In this document: piece after piece, positions 1 through 8,065 of the stretch
Layout: each line of letters opens with the position of its first letter
How positions within the stretch are numbered: the first letter of the stretch is position 1
Assembly: GCF_000374185.1 (NCBI RefSeq)
Contig: NZ_KB910518.1
Coordinates: 1,920,162 to 1,984,161, forward strand
Direction of reading: 5' to 3'
Source of the DNA: Paenibacillus sp. HW567
Lineage (GTDB): Bacteria; Bacillota; Bacilli; Paenibacillales; Paenibacillaceae
DNA: 64,000 nucleotides
The notes under the pieces: generated by a model
Told to the model about the DNA's origin: nothing
The model's database searches: none
What the model saw: only the letters and a program-made list of their open reading frames with translations
Program-made: the position numbers and the translations under genes

Positions 1-1
1 C

Positions 2-772
2 GAGCAGATGAGCCAATTGCGGGAGATTTGCAACCAGGTGAAGTACCGCTCGCTGGTCTATGGAGAGTGGGGCTTCGCGGGACGTTTGTCACTTGGCAAG
101 GGGCTGAACATTCTGTTTTCCGGCCCGCCGGGGTCGGGGAAGACAATGGCTGCGGAGGTAATCGCAACGGAGCTGAACCTGGAAATCTACAAAATTGATG
201 TTTCGCAGATTGTGAGCAAGTATATCGGGGAGACGGAGAAGAATCTTTCGCGGATTTTTGAGGAAGCGGAAACCTCCAATGCGATTCTCTTCTTTGATGA
301 GGCGGATGCCTTGTTCGGCAAACGCTCCGAGGTCAAGGATGCGCATGACCGGTATGCGAATGTGGAGATCAGCTACCTGCTGCAGAAGATGGAGGAGTAT
401 ACGGGAATCGTCATTCTGGCTACGAATCTCAATCAGAACCTGGATGATGCCTTTGCGCGCAGGCTGCATTTCAAGCTGGAGTTCCCGTTCCCGGAAAAGA
501 ACCAGCGCGGGCTGATCTGGCGGGGCATGTTCCCGCAGGGAGCGCCGCTTGATCCTGACATGGATTACGATTTCATGGCGGACAAGTTCATCCTTGCCGG
601 AGGCAATATCAAGAATATTGCGCTGAACGCGGCCTTTTATGCTGCGCATGAGGGCTGCCCCATCGGGATGAAGCAGATCATGCTTGCAGCCAAACGGGAA
701 TATCTCAAGCTGGGCAAAACCTTTTTGCAATCCGATTATGCCCCCTACCACAAACTGATCGAGGTGAAATAA
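2..772 (+). CDS. eCIS AAA+ ATPase, C-terminal part (5' end outside window)
   Basis: Energy-coupled remodelling ATPase that is a hallmark of extracellular contractile injection systems (Afp15/Pvc15 type), probably acting in particle assembly. Counting from the ATG at 8, Walker A GPPGSGKT is at residues 39-46, Walker B FFDEAD at 95-100, a sensor-1 asparagine at about 140 and the arginine finger pair at 151-152, so the whole AAA core is present. The frame is open to the left edge. Family members are usually several hundred residues longer at the N-terminus, so the ATG at 8 is probably internal and the true start lies outside the window. The stop is two bases before the next gene, so the two are translationally coupled. 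Other AAA families (spastin-like) are similar in sequence, but the neighbouring tail genes decide the assignment. Confidence 0.9.
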   Translation, partial: EQMSQLREICNQVKYRSLVYGEWGFAGRLSLGKGLNILFSGPPGSGKTMAAEVIATELNLEIYKIDVSQIVSKYIGETEKNLSRIFEEAETSNAILFFDEADALFGKRSEVKDAHDRYANVEISYLLQKMEEYTGIVILATNLNQNLDDAFARRLHFKLEFPFPEKNQRGLIWRGMFPQGAPLDPDMDYDFMADKFILAGGNIKNIALNAAFYAAHEGCPIGMKQIMLAAKREYLKLGKTFLQSDYAPYHKLIEVK

Positions 773-774
773 GC

Positions 775-1347
775 ATGGCCGTGGATACCGGTACGGTAAT
801 AAGAGATGTCAGCACCAGCCTCAAGGCTCTGCTGAAGGCACATGTGCCGGAGTTGAATGACGACAGCTTCATCAGCTTCGGCTCACCAAGCGACATTGAC
901 AGCTCAACGATGAAGCTCTCGATGTGCTTGTACTATTTAAGCCACAGCCCCAGCATGCGCAACAGTGAGAAGGAAGAGATCAGCGGCACGAACGAGTTCC
1001 ATTACCCGCCTGCCTATCTCGATTTGTATTATCTGCTCACCCCGTATGCCAAGGACAGAGAGACGGAGCAGCTCATTCTGGGCAGAATTTTTCAACTGTT
1101 TCATGAGCACCCGGTGCTCAGCGGAACGGATCTGACCGGCAACCTTGCCGCATGCGGCAACGAGAAAATCAGGATATCCTACAACAATCTCACGATTCAG
1201 GATATCAAGCAGCTCTGGGAGGTTTTTCCCGGCAAGCCTGCCAAGGTCAGCCTGTCCTATCTGGTGTCACCGGTAAGGCTGCCGGCTGACAAGACTATCA
1301 AGATTCCGCGGGTTCAGGTAAAGGATCTGGGCATCCACCCCATTTAA
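775..1347 (+). CDS. DUF4255 (Pvc16 N-terminal-like) tail terminator/cap protein
   Basis: The N-terminal half (IRDVSTSLKALL, SFGSPSDI, LSMCLYYLSHSP, YLDLYYLLTPYA) matches the DUF4255 family, the Afp16/Pvc16-like cap that ends the tube and sheath of eCIS particles. At 190 aa it is the normal length for the family. It follows the ATPase by two bases, which is the order seen in many eCIS loci. The C-terminus SYLVSPVRLPADK also fits. No signal peptide or membrane segment is visible, in line with cytoplasmic particle assembly. Confidence 0.85.
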   Translation: MAVDTGTVIRDVSTSLKALLKAHVPELNDDSFISFGSPSDIDSSTMKLSMCLYYLSHSPSMRNSEKEEISGTNEFHYPPAYLDLYYLLTPYAKDRETEQLILGRIFQLFHEHPVLSGTDLTGNLAACGNEKIRISYNNLTIQDIKQLWEVFPGKPAKVSLSYLVSPVRLPADKTIKIPRVQVKDLGIHPI

Positions 1348-1439
1348 ATAGAATGGCCCAGGCTTCTTCTTTGAAGGGAGTGATTCATGGAAGGAATAAG
1401 CTCATCTGCAAGGCAACCCGAATCAGCGGATATTCCGCA

Positions 1440-1650
1440 AAAATTCTAGCGTATGCTTCCGAAGCTAGTTTTGTACGAAGACAGTTCATGGAGGCATGTG
1501 CTAACAAAACTTTTAGCGTATGCTTCCGAAGCTAGTTTTGTACGAAGACAATTCATGGAGGCATGTGCTAACAAAACTTTTAGCGTATGCTTTCGAAGTG
1601 ATTTTTGTACGAAGCGGAATCCGTGAAGTAATGCTAACAAAAATTTAGGA
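1440..1650 (+). repeat. Three ~67-bp direct repeats upstream of the sheath gene
   Basis: The 312 bases between the DUF4255 and sheath genes hold no convincing gene. Instead there are three head-to-tail copies of a 66-67 bp unit, each starting at AGCGTATGC (about 1449, 1515 and 1582). Copies 1 and 2 are nearly identical; copy 3 is diverged and runs directly into the sheath ribosome binding site. Each of the first two units contains the small palindrome CTTCCGAAG and a GGAGGCATG string that mimics a translation start. Possible roles are mRNA stabilisation, processing or tuning of sheath expression. This is not a CRISPR, because there are no unique spacers. Confidence 0.8.
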
Positions 1651-1659
1651 GGGTAAGAG

Positions 1660-3198
1660 ATGGCAAATTATTCATCGCCAGGAGTGTATGTAGAGGAAGT
1701 CTCAAGCGGTGTCAAGCCGATTGCCGGCGTGGGCACATCTGTGGGGGCTTTTGTAGGGATTGCGGAGAAAGGTGTGATCGGCAAAGCGGTGCTGGTCACG
1801 AACTGGAGCCAATTCGTAAGCGAGTTCGGCCAATTTATTCCGAATGGCTATCTGGCCTATGCGGTGTATAACTTTTTCGCCGAAGGAGGCACCTCCTGCT
1901 ATGTGGTAAGAGCGGCAGCTAAAGATATTCAGCCAGCTTCCCTTACGATCAGAGATACAGACAACCTGGATCTGTTCAAGGTGGTTGCACGCTCCGAGGG
2001 GAATTGGGGCAACCGGATTTCGGTTAAGATCAGCCAGTCCTCCAACAAGCAGCAATTCGGCTTCAAAATGGTTGTGCAGTATTTGCTCGACAGTGAATTC
2101 GATGATGAATACACCGGGGAAGACGAAGACGGCAAAATCGTCGAAGTTTTCGATAATATGCTGCTGATCAATTTCGAGGAGAAGATCAATCAGGTGTCCG
2201 CTTTTGTCAAAGTGAAGCCGCTGGTTGACCTGACCATTCTGGAGAATATGGAGAAAACACCGGCCTTCAACGAAGCGGCCTTGTCGCTTAGCGGCGGCGT
2301 GAACGGGATGAACCCGATTGATTTCCTCGGTGATTCTGTCGGCCGGACCGGTATCCATGCGTTCGATACGATTGACGACATCAATATTGTTGCGGCTCCT
2401 GACCTTGCGGATATGGCATACAGCCGGGGCACGATTCTGGACATGCTCAATTACTGCAAGCAAAGAAAGGATTGCGTCTTCATCGTTGATCCTCCGCATG
2501 GACTGACCCCGTTGGAAGTCAAGGATTTCAAGGAAGGTGCGGGCAATTACTCGGGCAATTCGTTCAATACCTCTTACGGCGCGCTGTACTACCCTTGGGT
2601 GTATATCAATGATCCGCTTACCGGCAAGCAAAAGCTCGTGCCGCCGTCAGGTGCCGTTGCCGGGACCTACGCTTATGTGGATTCAGTACGCGGTGTTCAT
2701 AAAGCGCCGGCAGGCACAACGGACGGCTATCTCGACTCCGTCGTTGGCATTGAGAAGGTCATCACCAAAGCGGAGCAGGAGCTGCTCAATCCCGACGGCA
2801 TCAACGTGATCCGTTCCCTGCCGGAAGGCATCTGCGTCTGGGGGGCCAGAACCCTGTCCTCCGATTCCGAATGGAATTATGTCAACGTCCGTCGTCTGAT
2901 GATGTACATTGAGGAATCGCTTGATGAGGGCAGCCAATGGGTTGTTTTTGAACCGAATGATCCAAGCCTTTGGGGCAAGGTGAAGCGCAACCTGACGGCC
3001 TTCCTGACCCGTGTCTGGAGAGACGGCGCTTTGTATGGAACTACGCAGGAAGAAGCTTTCTTCGTCAAAGTGGATGAGGAGAACAATCCTCCTTCAGTAC
3101 GGGATGTAGGCCAGCTTATCATTGAAGTCGGCGTAGCACCCGTCAAACCTGCTGAATTTGTAATCATTCGGGTTAGCCAGAAAACCCTGTCCAAATAA
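1660..3198 (+). CDS. eCIS contractile tail sheath protein
   Basis: Forms the contractile outer sheath around the inner tube. The start MANYSSPGVYVEEVSSG is the classic T4 gp18/Afp2-like sheath N-terminus. The C-terminal part has the conserved sheath core (WGARTLS, WNYVNVRRLMMYIEES, VFEPNDPSLWGKVKRN, FLTRVWRDGALYG). At 512 aa it is a full-length single sheath. Afp and PVC encode three sheath paralogues, whereas this locus shows only one, as in simpler eCIS. AGGAGGG lies just upstream of the ATG. Confidence 0.95.
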   Translation: MANYSSPGVYVEEVSSGVKPIAGVGTSVGAFVGIAEKGVIGKAVLVTNWSQFVSEFGQFIPNGYLAYAVYNFFAEGGTSCYVVRAAAKDIQPASLTIRDTDNLDLFKVVARSEGNWGNRISVKISQSSNKQQFGFKMVVQYLLDSEFDDEYTGEDEDGKIVEVFDNMLLINFEEKINQVSAFVKVKPLVDLTILENMEKTPAFNEAALSLSGGVNGMNPIDFLGDSVGRTGIHAFDTIDDINIVAAPDLADMAYSRGTILDMLNYCKQRKDCVFIVDPPHGLTPLEVKDFKEGAGNYSGNSFNTSYGALYYPWVYINDPLTGKQKLVPPSGAVAGTYAYVDSVRGVHKAPAGTTDGYLDSVVGIEKVITKAEQELLNPDGINVIRSLPEGICVWGARTLSSDSEWNYVNVRRLMMYIEESLDEGSQWVVFEPNDPSLWGKVKRNLTAFLTRVWRDGALYGTTQEEAFFVKVDEENNPPSVRDVGQLIIEVGVAPVKPAEFVIIRVSQKTLSK

Positions 3199-3221
3199 AA
3201 GATTGAGAGGAGAATGATCCT

Positions 3222-3665
3222 ATGGCAACCGGCAAAAGATTGGACCCATACCGCAATTACCGTTTCCGGGTCGTTATTGATGGCATTCAAACCGCGGCAT
3301 TCGCGGATGCGACGATTCCGGATACCTCCACAGAAGCTGTGGATTACCGCGAGGGCATAGATGCTCCGCATGCACGCAAGCTGTCAGGACTGACTAAATT
3401 CGGGAACATCACCCTGAAGAAAGGCTTGACTGATTCCCTGGAGCTCTACAACTGGCGCAAGTCGATTGAAGACAAGGGAGCCCTCAAGAACCGTAAGAGC
3501 TTGTCGATTATTCTGGTCGATGAGGAAGGCAATGACAAGGCGCAGTGGGATATCCTCGAAGCCTGGCCGATCAAGTACGATGTCAGCGCATTAAGCGCCA
3601 AAGGGAACGAGGTTTCTGTCGAATCTATGGAGCTTGTGCATGAAGGTGTGCGCCGGGTGAAATAG
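3222..3665 (+). CDS. Tail tube protein (T4 gp19-like)
   Basis: Inner tube subunit of the particle. The 147-aa protein has the gp19/Hcp-like tube pattern: DPYRNYRFRVVIDG at the start, TLKKGLTDS in the middle, and AWPIKYDVSALSAKGNEVSVESMELVHEG at the end. It lies 23 bp after the sheath with a GAGAGG ribosome binding site. As the first of two tube-like genes it is the better candidate for the main polymerised tube, while the second (4366-4845) is probably the baseplate-proximal tube initiator. Confidence 0.92.
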   Translation: MATGKRLDPYRNYRFRVVIDGIQTAAFADATIPDTSTEAVDYREGIDAPHARKLSGLTKFGNITLKKGLTDSLELYNWRKSIEDKGALKNRKSLSIILVDEEGNDKAQWDILEAWPIKYDVSALSAKGNEVSVESMELVHEGVRRVK

Positions 3666-3666
3666 T

Positions 3667-3738
3667 CTTCCGTCCATCGTCACAATGAATTTGATGCGAT
3701 ACTCCAAACCATGAGACGGAAGGTATGCGATCAAATTC
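3667..3738 (+). other. Interleaved inverted repeats, possible RNA pseudoknot
   Basis: In the 140-bp gap after the tube gene, CTTCCGTC (3667-3674) is complementary to GACGGAAG (3715-3722). A 16-base arm at 3687-3702 is complementary at 13 of 16 positions to 3723-3738. The arms alternate A-B-A'-B', which is the topology of a pseudoknot, and A' and B' abut directly. No T-tract follows, so a simple terminator is unlikely. Confidence 0.6.
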
Positions 3739-3805
3739 AGTGCTGATGATGCTGTCCGGGAAGGGCGAACACACCAGAACTATCTGAGTAGAAGCGAGGG
3801 ATATC

Positions 3806-4174
3806 ATGGAACTTTTGCAGACTGAATTCAGCTTTACGCTGCCCAAAGGGTACGTGGATGAAGCAGGCACGCTGCATAAACAGGGCACGATGCGCCTGGC
3901 GACAGCCGCAGATGAAATTACGCCGCTCCGGGATTCACGGGTCCAGCAGAACCCTGCGTACTTGACCGTCATCCTGCTCTCCAGAGTCGTAACCGGCCTG
4001 GGAGGGCTTAAGATGATTACGCCGCGGGTGATCGAAGAGCTGTATACTTCCGATTTTGCCTATTTGCAGGATATGTATAACCGGATTAACCAGAACGGCG
4101 CAAATACGGTGCATGCCAAATGCCCCAAATGCGAGCAGCCGTTCGACATTGAAATGGAATCTCTGGGGGAATAG
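3806..4174 (+). CDS. Tail-assembly-chaperone-like eCIS protein with zinc-ribbon end
   Basis: A 122-aa protein with LQTEFSFTLPKGYVDEAGTLH at the start, a conserved RDSRVQQNPAYLTVILLSRV core and a C-terminal CPKCEQPF knuckle that could bind metal together with other residues. Its position, right after the tube gene and before a tiny DUF6760-type frame, matches the tail-assembly-chaperone slot of phages (Mu gp41/phage E-like). The role, guiding tube or length-protein assembly, is inferred from position and recalled family resemblance. The gene ends CTG GGG GAA TAG, and the stop overlaps the next reading frame. Confidence 0.7.
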   Translation: MELLQTEFSFTLPKGYVDEAGTLHKQGTMRLATAADEITPLRDSRVQQNPAYLTVILLSRVVTGLGGLKMITPRVIEELYTSDFAYLQDMYNRINQNGANTVHAKCPKCEQPFDIEMESLGE

Positions 4175-4356
4175 TCGGCTACCCTCTCGACCGCCTCTAT
4201 GAGGAGGTAGCCTTTCTAACCTACTACCTGCACTGGGACTATACAGCGGTGCTGAATCTGGAGCATTCCGAACGGGGCCGCTGGTGCAGGGAAGTCAGCA
4301 AGATCAACCAGAAGCTGAGCGGCGGGGAAGACAAGAAGGACTTCTTTGAGGCTTAG
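4171..4356 (+). CDS. DUF6760-like small eCIS protein, no standard start codon
   Basis: Sixty-one codons encode GYPLDRLYEEVAFLTYYLHW...LNLEHSERGRWCREVSKINQKL, a pattern I recognise as DUF6760, a small protein routinely found beside eCIS tube genes. The frame is open from 4153 but has no ATG, GTG, TTG or CTG before the conserved part. The codons before GTC are GGA ATA. It lies in the -1 frame relative to the preceding gene, whose TAG stop overlaps the ATA (ATAG). Either translation re-initiates at ATA, or a -1 ribosomal frameshift on the run of five G (4165-4169) makes a fused 122+~62 aa protein, as in phage G/GT chaperones. Confidence 0.65.
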   Translation: MVGYPLDRLYEEVAFLTYYLHWDYTAVLNLEHSERGRWCREVSKINQKLSGGEDKKDFFEA

Positions 4357-4365
4357 GAGGTTAAC

Positions 4366-4845
4366 ATGAAGGCACAAAACATATTGAATATCGGAGCAAA
4401 ACGGAACTGGGTTCCCGGATACCGGGAAGACCCCTATCTGGCCTATAACTTCATTGTTGAAATTGACGGGATTTCTGTCGGCGGGTTTACCGATGTTTCC
4501 GGCCTGAGCATTGAGACGCAGGTGGAGCGCAAGAACTTCGGCGGGGAGAATCATAAGGAGTTCGTCTTCCTCAGTCAGACCAAATTTTCTGACCTGACGC
4601 TGAAGAACGGAGTCACGAACGACGACTTTCTCTGGAATTGGTATCAAAATGTGATCAACGGCGTAATCAAGCGGCGCAGCGGCTCCATCTGTCTGCTGGA
4701 CCATTCCGGCACGCCCAAGGTGTGGTGGAACTTTATCGAGGCCTGTCCCATTAAGTGGGAAGGACCGGCCTTCAGTGCAAGCAGCAGTTCGGTTGCTGTC
4801 GAGAGTCTGGTGCTAACCCATAACGGGCTGTACAGGTACAGATAA
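4366..4845 (+). CDS. Second tube-like protein (gp19 family, probable tube initiator)
   Basis: A 159-aa protein of the T4 gp19-like family, with DPYLAYNFIVEIDGISVGGFTDVSGLSIETQVE at the start, LTLKNGVTNDDFLWNWYQN in the middle, and ACPIKWEGPAFSASSSSVAVESLVLTHNGL at the end. It is more like Afp5-type initiators than the first tube protein. It ends in TAATG, overlapping the next start by one base, and GGAGG lies 7 bp before its own ATG. Confidence 0.9.
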   Translation: MKAQNILNIGAKRNWVPGYREDPYLAYNFIVEIDGISVGGFTDVSGLSIETQVERKNFGGENHKEFVFLSQTKFSDLTLKNGVTNDDFLWNWYQNVINGVIKRRSGSICLLDHSGTPKVWWNFIEACPIKWEGPAFSASSSSVAVESLVLTHNGLYRYR

Positions 4846-6398
4846 TGAAACCGATCATCCGGGCGCATATTCCACTGGCGGACCGGAAGAGGCTGGACTT
4901 TGTCCAAGGCATCCTGGGAAAGTATGGCTTAACGCGATGGCGGCGGCAATTTCAGAGCCTGATTCTGCGGAAATTCCCATTGTCCTTAACGGAGCCTGCT
5001 GCGAAGCCCTCTGACGTGATTGTCAACAATATCAGTTCTCACACAGAGAAGCATATTTACCATTCTATTTACCATCCGGTGATGCAGACCCTTACACTGC
5101 AGAAGTCACCAAATCTTATGTTGAAAATAATCCGGAGTTCACCCGGGAGCTTGTCTGTCCTTCAGCCGAATGAGAGCGGTGATAAGGGAGACAGCAAGCT
5201 GATCTACAGCAGTCCTCACCCTACTGAGGCACTGGAGGAGAGAGTCAGGGAGCATAGAGGATCAGAACAGAATCGGCTGGCCGGTTCCTACCCGCCGCTT
5301 CATTCCGGCCTAAGGGAGCCGCAAGCGCTGAAGGATCTGTCTCTGTCTGCGATTAGGCATCCTGAAGGGACCCGTGATTTCCGGCGGTCTGTTCCTCCGC
5401 TGAAGTCAGCCTTGGCTGACAGGGCGGCAGAAGCGAAGCACGGAACAGCGAGCGAACTTCAGCTACAGCAGTTTAAGCTGCCCCGGCTGCGGCAATTCGG
5501 TGCTGACAATGCTCCGCAGCATGTGCCGGCTGCCTACCGCCAGCTTCAGGCTCTGCGGATCTACAGCCTGATTAGAGATCCTAAGGCTTCTTCCGCAGCT
5601 CAGGTTCTGGTACTGAATCAGGAGGTGCAGGCCGCACCGCCCGAAAAGGCCGAAAGGTCTGGACTGACCGGGCCTCCATTATTGGCACTGAAGCCTATTA
5701 CCAAAGAGGCAGTCTCAGGCTCTGCCGGGATCGCTGTGGGAACACAGCATAGCACTCCATCAACAGCCTTCGTGCCAAGTCCGGGTCTCCAGTTCTCGCC
5801 GGGTCCTAGCCTTAAGCTGGCCCTTGGCCGGAGAATTGAGGCGGCACTGGAACATATGGAGGCCGCGCCAAGCCAGAGGGAGGCGCAGCAGCACAAGTCT
5901 GTAGTAGCGCCCAAACTGCTCCCGTTGTGGAAGGGGCGGATGATTCTGCAGTTACCGGTTCCGCAAGAGCCGCAAGAATTGCATAAACTTCAGGAGTTAC
6001 GAGGACCGCAGGCGGCCGCTGTGCGGTACACTTCAGCCTTGCTGAACAGTGCCCGGCTGACGGAAGCTTACGGGCGGTACGCTAACGTTCTGAAGTCAGG
6101 CCGGCGGATCACAGCCGCCCCGGAGCAAGAAGATAGCCTTCAGCTTCCGGACCGGCCGCGCAGCCTGATTCTGCGCAAGCCTGAGCCCGGAGCGGCAATG
6201 GCTTCAACGCCGGAACAGACGCACACGGGAGATGTCCTTCGGGAGCAGGCTGTCCAGCCTCCCGCCCATTTCCCCGTCCAGGCAAAGGCTCCCGCTACAA
6301 AGCTGGACGCGGCGGAATTGAACCAGCTCGCAGAGCGGGTCTATCAGGTGCTTGAGAAGAGAATAGCCATTCGGAAAGATCGGAGGGGGCTTAGATAA
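4845..6398 (+). CDS. Unrecognised 517-aa eCIS protein, Ala/Leu/Pro/Gln-rich
   Basis: I do not recognise a domain. The protein begins MKPIIRAHIPLADRKRL, is rich in Ala, Leu, Pro, Gln and Arg with little predicted globular structure, and ends in a charged helix (LNQLAERVYQVLEKRIAIRKDRRG). Start and stop overlap both neighbours by one base, so it is tightly coupled to the tube initiator and the LysM protein. Position suggests a baseplate hub, adaptor or length-control component. No clear tape-measure gene was found elsewhere in the window, so a ruler role is a reasonable but unproven alternative. It is well conserved as an open frame, so it is a real gene. Confidence 0.75.
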   Translation: MKPIIRAHIPLADRKRLDFVQGILGKYGLTRWRRQFQSLILRKFPLSLTEPAAKPSDVIVNNISSHTEKHIYHSIYHPVMQTLTLQKSPNLMLKIIRSSPGSLSVLQPNESGDKGDSKLIYSSPHPTEALEERVREHRGSEQNRLAGSYPPLHSGLREPQALKDLSLSAIRHPEGTRDFRRSVPPLKSALADRAAEAKHGTASELQLQQFKLPRLRQFGADNAPQHVPAAYRQLQALRIYSLIRDPKASSAAQVLVLNQEVQAAPPEKAERSGLTGPPLLALKPITKEAVSGSAGIAVGTQHSTPSTAFVPSPGLQFSPGPSLKLALGRRIEAALEHMEAAPSQREAQQHKSVVAPKLLPLWKGRMILQLPVPQEPQELHKLQELRGPQAAAVRYTSALLNSARLTEAYGRYANVLKSGRRITAAPEQEDSLQLPDRPRSLILRKPEPGAAMASTPEQTHTGDVLREQAVQPPAHFPVQAKAPATKLDAAELNQLAERVYQVLEKRIAIRKDRRGLR

Positions 6399-7009
6399 TG
6401 GCGGAGAAAGCGAAAATTATCCCCCTGGATATGGGCGGCGGAGCCATTGAGGTGATGTTCAACCCCAACGAGTACACCGTTTCGTTTGAAGGCAAATATA
6501 CCGGGGAGAAGAATAACAAGCAATTTCAAATTACGGAAACGCCTGAATTCAAGGTTTCTTTATTCTATGACACGTATGAAAAACGCACGGATGTGCGCAA
6601 GAAAACGAAACTGCTGACCTCACTGCTTGATCCCAAGGTAAGCGGCAAAAGCACGAAAAAGCCGCCGGTCTGCATGTTCGTCTGGGGCGGCTTCACCTAT
6701 CGCGGCCTCCTGAGCAAGATTGAACAGAAATTCACGATGTTCATGGAGAACGGCACACCTGTGCGTTCCTTGCTGGACGTCACGTTCATCACGGATGAGC
6801 CGGACAAGACGGTGGAGGACAGCCAGGGGCTTAATGCTTGCCGGAAGCTGTGGGTGGTCAAGAGCGGCGACCGGCTGGATCTGATTGCGAACGAAGCGCT
6901 GAAAGATCCGCTGATGTGGCGCAGAATCGCCGAGCTGAACAAGATCGTCAATCCCATCGGTTTTCCTGGAAAAAATGATGTCGGGAGGACCTTGGTCATC
7001 CCGGATTAA
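6398..7009 (+). CDS. LysM-domain baseplate hub protein (Afp7/gp53-like)
   Basis: A 203-aa protein. The N-terminal two thirds (IEVMFNPNEYTVSFEGKY, FMENGTPVRSLLDVTF) match the phage tail LysM-containing family. The C-terminus is a LysM-like fold (LWVVKSGDRLDLIANEALKD through LVIPD). In eCIS and phage T4-like baseplates this links the tube initiator to the spike complex. It starts inside the TAATG overlap with the previous gene. Confidence 0.88.
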   Translation: MAEKAKIIPLDMGGGAIEVMFNPNEYTVSFEGKYTGEKNNKQFQITETPEFKVSLFYDTYEKRTDVRKKTKLLTSLLDPKVSGKSTKKPPVCMFVWGGFTYRGLLSKIEQKFTMFMENGTPVRSLLDVTFITDEPDKTVEDSQGLNACRKLWVVKSGDRLDLIANEALKDPLMWRRIAELNKIVNPIGFPGKNDVGRTLVIPD

Positions 7010-7021
7010 GGCGGGGGTTAC

Positions 7022-8065
7022 ATGAGCACCAGCGTAGCGAATTACAAGATTGAGCTGAATGGAAGCAAGCTTTCCCAAGAGCTGACGGCAGCGGTGGAGG
7101 GCGTCACGCTGGAGGATGAAATCAATCTGCCGGCTTTATTTTCCATCCAGATGAATATGGTCAATTCCGGCAGCGGCATGTGGCGGGGCACGGATCTCAA
7201 GAGCATCAAGCCGGGAGATAAAGTGAAGCTGTCGCTTGGGCTGGACAAAACCGAGCCGCTCATCAGCGGGGAGGTTACTTCCCTCGATCTGAATTTCTCC
7301 GAGCACTCCGTGGTGGAGATCCGCGGGTACGACCTGCTTCACAGGCTCCGCATGGGGACAAGAAGCAAAGCTTTTTTGAAGAAAAAGGACAGCGACATCG
7401 CTTCGGAAATCGCCAAAGAGCATGGCTTGACACCAGTGGTCGATGATACGGGGACCGTATATCCCTACATATTCCAGAACAATCAGAGCAACTACGAGTT
7501 CCTGCTGGAGAGGGCGGCCATGCTGGATTACGAGCTGTATGTGGACGACAAGAAGCTGTATTATGTCAAGTCGCGGGCCGGGAAAGCTCCCGGTCTGCCT
7601 GAGATGAGCTTCAAGAAGGACTTTGAACGGCTGAACCTGGAGCTGCGGACGCTGACACGCGGGAGCAAGGTGAAGATCAGAGGCTGGGACGTCAAGGAGA
7701 AGAAGGAGCTGGAGGCCGAGGCCAAGACCGGGGATGAGAAAACCAAGATGGGCGGGACCGAGTCCGGGTTCGCGCTGAGCGCGAAAGCCATCGAGGAATC
7801 GCCGATTGCCATCATGGCCGAGAATCTGCTGGATATGAGCGAGGCCAAAACGCTGGCATCCGCCGCGTACAACAGCCGCCTCCGCGATTTCATCGCCGGG
7901 GAGGGCATGTGCTGGGGAAATCCGCAGCTTAGGGCCGGCCAGACGGTGAAGCTGATGGGCCTCGGGGACCGCTTCAGCGGCATTTATTACATTGTCTCCA
8001 CGGTTCACAAGATAGACAGCAAAGGCTACACAACGACATTTAAGGTAAAGAGGACTGGCCTATGA
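7022..8065 (+). CDS. Phage late control gpD-like hub protein (VgrG N-terminal-like)
   Basis: 347 aa with the gpD/gp27-type hub fold: an N-terminal beta domain (KIELNGSKLSQELTAAVEGVTLEDEINLP), the DLLHRLRMG segment, IASEIAKEHGL, and the typical FLLERAAMLDYELYVDDKKLYY stretch. The C-terminal barrel ends with GQTVKLMGLGDRFSGIYYIVSTVHK. It forms the central baseplate hub under the spike. GGGGG precedes the ATG, and the stop overlaps the next ATG (ATGA-type coupling). Confidence 0.92.
   Translation: MSTSVANYKIELNGSKLSQELTAAVEGVTLEDEINLPALFSIQMNMVNSGSGMWRGTDLKSIKPGDKVKLSLGLDKTEPLISGEVTSLDLNFSEHSVVEIRGYDLLHRLRMGTRSKAFLKKKDSDIASEIAKEHGLTPVVDDTGTVYPYIFQNNQSNYEFLLERAAMLDYELYVDDKKLYYVKSRAGKAPGLPEMSFKKDFERLNLELRTLTRGSKVKIRGWDVKEKKELEAEAKTGDEKTKMGGTESGFALSAKAIEESPIAIMAENLLDMSEAKTLASAAYNSRLRDFIAGEGMCWGNPQLRAGQTVKLMGLGDRFSGIYYIVSTVHKIDSKGYTTTFKVKRTGL

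Noticed and set aside
1446..1640. Small minus-strand ORF over the sheath-leader repeats
   Set aside because: Composed of the repeats themselves, no ribosome binding site, no recognisable domain.
1440..1650. CRISPR-like repeats
   Set aside because: The repeats are contiguous with no unique spacers and no cas genes nearby.
1702..2631. 309-aa antisense ORF opposite the sheath gene
   Set aside because: The sheath frame is unambiguous; the antisense frame has no family resemblance.
3667..3738. Simple rho-independent terminator after the tube gene
   Set aside because: The arms are interleaved and no T-tract follows.
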